In this document: positions 15,472-18,032 of the stretch, one piece after another
Numbering within the stretch: position 1 is the stretch's first letter
Layout: each line of letters starts with the position of its first letter
NCBI GenBank assembly: GCA_021647805.1
Contig: JAKITZ010000015.1
Span: forward strand, 1 to 18,032
Direction: 5' to 3'
DNA length: 18,032 nucleotides
DNA from: Robiginitomaculum sp.
Lineage (GTDB): Bacteria > Pseudomonadota > Alphaproteobacteria > Caulobacterales > Maricaulaceae
Notes under the pieces: model-generated
Databases searched by the model: none
What the model was told of the DNA's origin: nothing
What the model saw: only the letters and a program-made list of their open reading frames with translations
Translations under genes and position numbers: made by a program

Positions 15472-16143
15472 ATGAAATTCAAAACTATTGCCTTGCCGCA
15501 GCGAAATAAACTCTCCGCCGATGAAGCTAACGCCAAGGCGAGAAGCTTCTTTTTGGAAATGACAAACCGGCGCACAGTGCGTGATTTTTCGCCAGAACCA
15601 GTACCAGCATCTGTAATAAAGTGGGCAATACGCACCGCTGGAACCGCCCCTTCTGGTGCCAATAAACAGCCTTGGACATTTGTTGCGGTTTCAAACCCGC
15701 GGGTAAAAGCAAAGATCAAAGAAGCTGCTGAAAAGGAAGAGAAGATATTTTACGCCGGCAAAGCAGGCAAACAATGGTTAAAGGATCTGGCACACCTTGG
15801 TACTGATGAGCACAAACCGTTCCTAGAAACAGCTCCGTGGTTGATCATAGTTTTTCAACAGAACTACAGCATTGACGAAGATACTGGCGAGCGATCCAAA
15901 CATTATTACATTCAAGAAAGCGTTGGCTTGGCCAGCGGCTTGCTTATTGCCGCTTTGCACAAAGCGGGATTGGCCACACTCACTCACACACCGTCACCAA
16001 TGGGGTTTTTAAGGGATCTGCTTGGCCGACCAAAGTCGGAACGCGCGGTGATGATCGTAGTTGCCGGTTTTGCTGCTGATGATGCACGGGTTCCAGATAT
16101 TGGTCGCAAGTCTCTTGATGAAATAGCTAAATTTATTGAGTAA
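15472..16143 (+). CDS. Nitroreductase-superfamily flavoprotein resembling iodotyrosine deiodinase
   Basis: A 223-residue FMN enzyme of the nitroreductase fold. FMN phosphate contacts are seen as RRTVR (33-37), the PSGANKQPW loop at 60-68, and GLATLTHTP (166-174) near the flavin ring. HYYIQESVGLASGLLIAAL and LLGRP also match iodotyrosine deiodinase (IYD). From memory of human IYD, its substrate lid uses Glu157, Tyr161 and Lys182; E90, Y94 and K115 have exactly the same spacing (4 and 21). IYD homologues reductively remove halogen from halotyrosines and occur in various bacteria. Whether this protein acts on halotyrosine or another halophenol or nitro compound is inference. No strong ribosome site precedes the ATG. 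It diverges from the podJ-like gene and converges with the PhoD gene, so it is probably monocistronic. Confidence 0.87.
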   Translation: MKFKTIALPQRNKLSADEANAKARSFFLEMTNRRTVRDFSPEPVPASVIKWAIRTAGTAPSGANKQPWTFVAVSNPRVKAKIKEAAEKEEKIFYAGKAGKQWLKDLAHLGTDEHKPFLETAPWLIIVFQQNYSIDEDTGERSKHYYIQESVGLASGLLIAALHKAGLATLTHTPSPMGFLRDLLGRPKSERAVMIVVAGFAADDARVPDIGRKSLDEIAKFIE

Positions 16144-16242
16144 ATTAGCCACTGATACTGCGCCATATAGGAGCGGTATGGCCGGTAGTCGACTCGGTAT
16201 TACGACCATTTCCCAAAAGGTATGGCTGAATAAATACTGACC

Positions 16243-17931
16243 CTAATTTTTCACAAGCTCACCAGATCTTACCACAAAGCTATATTCTGTTTTCGCGCTC
16301 CAGTTTACCTGCCGAACATCGGACGTGCTAATAAAGTCAGCCAACACCTCATCTGGTTTGACCAACATCCGAATATAGCCTGTGTATTTAGTATCATGCA
16401 GTAGCAAATCCGGGTTCTTCTTCTCGGTCAGCTCCCCAAAGTTAACCCCCGGCGCAGACACATAAGCAAAGTTACCGGGGCTAGAAACTCCGGAGGTTCC
16501 AAGCTCGGTACCAATGCGATTTCCTTTTCTATCTTTAAGATCTGCGGCCATAAAATCATGAGTATCACCAGTGACTACCAACAAGTTAGCTCCAGCTTCT
16601 TTGGCTTTATTATAGAAGCGTTCTCTTGCTGCCGGATAACCGTCCCAGCTATCAAGGTTTAATAACGGGTTTAACCGCGAGCGCTGGAAATATTGGTAAT
16701 ATGAAGGCTCGCTACGTTTGACGATCCATTTCAACCAAGCGGGCAGTGTCTTCATATAATCCGGTGAGCGGATCTCTGCAAACAAGGTTTGATTACCTAT
16801 AATTTGCCATTTCTGCCCGCCAGCTACCGAAGTTTGCAAAGCGTTTGCCACAAATTCGGATTGCTTGTCACCAAGCATTCTTCGCGCTGGGTCTCCTAAT
16901 ACTTCTTGCTCAAAAATTCGTAATTTTTCCTGCACTTCCTTGTCGTTCGGATCAGCATCATCGGTAACTGGAAACTGGTCAAAAGTGATCGGCTCTGATC
17001 TTCCAGAAAGTCTGGTTTCCAGCATTGTTAAACTGGCCAGATTACCAAAATCAAACCGGCGGTAATTAGCGGTAAGCGGTAAACCATTTTGCGGCTCTCT
17101 GGTTGGCGTCCAATCGTAAAACGCTTTTAACGAGGCTGATTCTCTAGCCGCCCACGGGCCTTGGGTACTGGCATCATGATTTTGCGCCCCGCCCTTCCAA
17201 CTATCATTAGCGCTTTCATGATCGTCCCAGGTCAATATCCAAGGCGCGACGGCATGAGCGGCTTGCAGATCAGGATCACGATGATATTGCGCGTACCTTT
17301 TGGCATAATCATCATAACTTACACATTCATGTTTTGGCTCGGGAACTCGTCTTAATTCTTCTGCAAATTCAGTAGCATAACCCCCAAGTCCATATTCATA
17401 GATATAATCACCAAGCGCTAACACCACGTCTACAGACTCTGCCTTGGCCAAATGGGCGTAGGAATGAAAATAACCAGCCGGATGATTAGAGCAAGAAACA
17501 ATCGCCATAGACACTTGATCCACATTTCCAACTGGCAGGGTTTTGGTTCTACCGGTCATCGAAATGTTTTCACCACGAATAAAGCGATAATAATATTCAG
17601 TTGCCGGTTTTAGTCCGTGGACATCTACTTTCACCGGTACAGTTTTTCCACCAGCAACAGCCATTTCTGCTGATTTTACCACGAAAGCGAATTCCGGATC
17701 ACTGGCAATTTCCCAACGAACACTGCCGCCGCCTTTTGTAATGCAAGTCCATAATATCACGCGGGCGCTTAACGGATCACCAGAAGCAATTCCATGTTGG
17801 AATGAGCCGCTTGTTGGCACAGATGAACGGGCTTCAATTTTTGGAGCGCAAGCAGCAGCCCCTAAAACTCCAAGCCCGCCAGCACTTAACGCCGCCCTAC
17901 GTGTCCAGCCTTTGCCGGTATCATTTTTCAT
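16243..17931 (-). CDS. phoD: Tat-exported PhoD-type alkaline phosphatase/phosphodiesterase
   Basis: A 562-residue protein. The N-terminus carries a twin-arginine signal (T10-R-R-A-A-L) and a hydrophobic stretch ending LGAAACAP. Cleavage could be by signal peptidase I, or Cys28 could be lipidated, since the lipobox is only partial. A beta-sandwich N-terminal domain (about 40-135) precedes the metallophosphoesterase core. The core has SCSN (146-149), GDYIYE (174-179), WDDHES (235-240), DSWDGYP (427-433) and GDTHDF (455-460), the metal-binding order of PhoD enzymes. These release phosphate from mono- and diesters outside the cytoplasm, usually with Ca and Fe, under phosphate limitation; no clear Pho box was found. 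The ATG follows AGGGG at suitable distance. The end converges with the flavoprotein gene, with no convincing terminator in the 99-base gap. Confidence 0.92.
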   Translation of the reverse strand: MKNDTGKGWTRRAALSAGGLGVLGAAACAPKIEARSSVPTSGSFQHGIASGDPLSARVILWTCITKGGGSVRWEIASDPEFAFVVKSAEMAVAGGKTVPVKVDVHGLKPATEYYYRFIRGENISMTGRTKTLPVGNVDQVSMAIVSCSNHPAGYFHSYAHLAKAESVDVVLALGDYIYEYGLGGYATEFAEELRRVPEPKHECVSYDDYAKRYAQYHRDPDLQAAHAVAPWILTWDDHESANDSWKGGAQNHDASTQGPWAARESASLKAFYDWTPTREPQNGLPLTANYRRFDFGNLASLTMLETRLSGRSEPITFDQFPVTDDADPNDKEVQEKLRIFEQEVLGDPARRMLGDKQSEFVANALQTSVAGGQKWQIIGNQTLFAEIRSPDYMKTLPAWLKWIVKRSEPSYYQYFQRSRLNPLLNLDSWDGYPAARERFYNKAKEAGANLLVVTGDTHDFMAADLKDRKGNRIGTELGTSGVSSPGNFAYVSAPGVNFGELTEKKNPDLLLHDTKYTGYIRMLVKPDEVLADFISTSDVRQVNWSAKTEYSFVVRSGELVKN

Positions 17932-17984
17932 CTGTCAGCCCCTAAAGCATTGCACTTATGGCAATCTGCGCTTAAGCCAAGCAG

Positions 17985-18032
17985 ATGACAATTGAAAATC
18001 CACAATTACGACAACTTAGCGTGCTTGAAGAT
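17985..18032 (+). CDS. Start of an unidentified gene cut by the window edge (partial)
   Basis: ATG at 17985 opens 16 codons (MTIENPQLRQLSVLED) to the window end without a stop. An in-frame TAA at 17973-17975 limits any earlier start. It diverges from the phoD gene with a gap of about 53 bases, enough for a compact promoter. The ribosome site is weak. The residue mix looks like real protein but is too short to assign to a family, and a chance open frame of this length is possible. Confidence 0.45.
   Translation, partial: MTIENPQLRQLSVLED

Noticed and set aside
16144..16242. Terminator or palindrome around AGTCGACT in the gap between the flavoprotein and phoD genes
   Set aside because: The symmetry extends only eight bases and no flanking stem or T tract supports a terminator.

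Overview
The window looks like chromosome from an A+T-rich alphaproteobacterium (GC visibly below 50 %, not computed). Supporting signs are the MoxR / DUF58 / BatA-DUF4159 / MIDAS-protein operon order, a PodJ-type polar localisation factor whose N-terminus matches Caulobacterales and Rhizobiales homologues, a SapC protein, and a CtrA-like box upstream of the podJ-like gene. A Caulobacterales/Hyphomonadaceae-like host is my best guess, not a demonstrated one. I see no intact mobile element, CRISPR array, tRNA or rRNA.

Layout. (1) 1-5784, plus strand: the tail of a MoxR-type AAA+ ATPase, then three translationally coupled genes (DUF58; a BatA-like/DUF4159 fusion; a membrane protein with an intact MIDAS), then a 38-codon open frame that may be the stump of a lost fifth gene. 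In characterised relatives such clusters act in envelope protein maturation or stress tolerance. (2) 5781-7109, minus: a membrane-anchored LACTB-like serine hydrolase, tail-to-tail with the operon. (3) 7110-7942: 833 bases with no convincing gene but much structure: a decayed dispersed repeat, a perfect 20-bp palindrome, further palindromes and direct repeats, and a plus-strand hairpin with a T-rich tail. (4) 7943-10439: a SapC-family gene (minus), a divergent degenerate receiver-domain protein (plus), and a secreted AMIN-like/TPR protein (minus). (5) 10576-15281: a thiolase (plus) meeting a DoxX-family gene (minus), with the large podJ-like gene just upstream of doxX on the same strand. (6) 15472-18032: a flavoprotein resembling iodotyrosine deiodinase (plus), a Tat-exported PhoD-type phosphatase (minus), and the start of an unidentified plus-strand frame at the right edge.

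Most of the window is chromosomal housekeeping and cell-envelope genes rather than an accessory island. I do not see a clear new multi-gene system. The points most worth following are the deiodinase-like enzyme with a complete halotyrosine-binding triad, the receiver-like protein without its phospho-acceptor, the structured gene-free region with a possible orphan transcript, the possible truncation of the MoxR operon, and the CtrA-like/operator-like sites between podJ and the flavoprotein gene. All identifications come from reading motifs; no database search was run.
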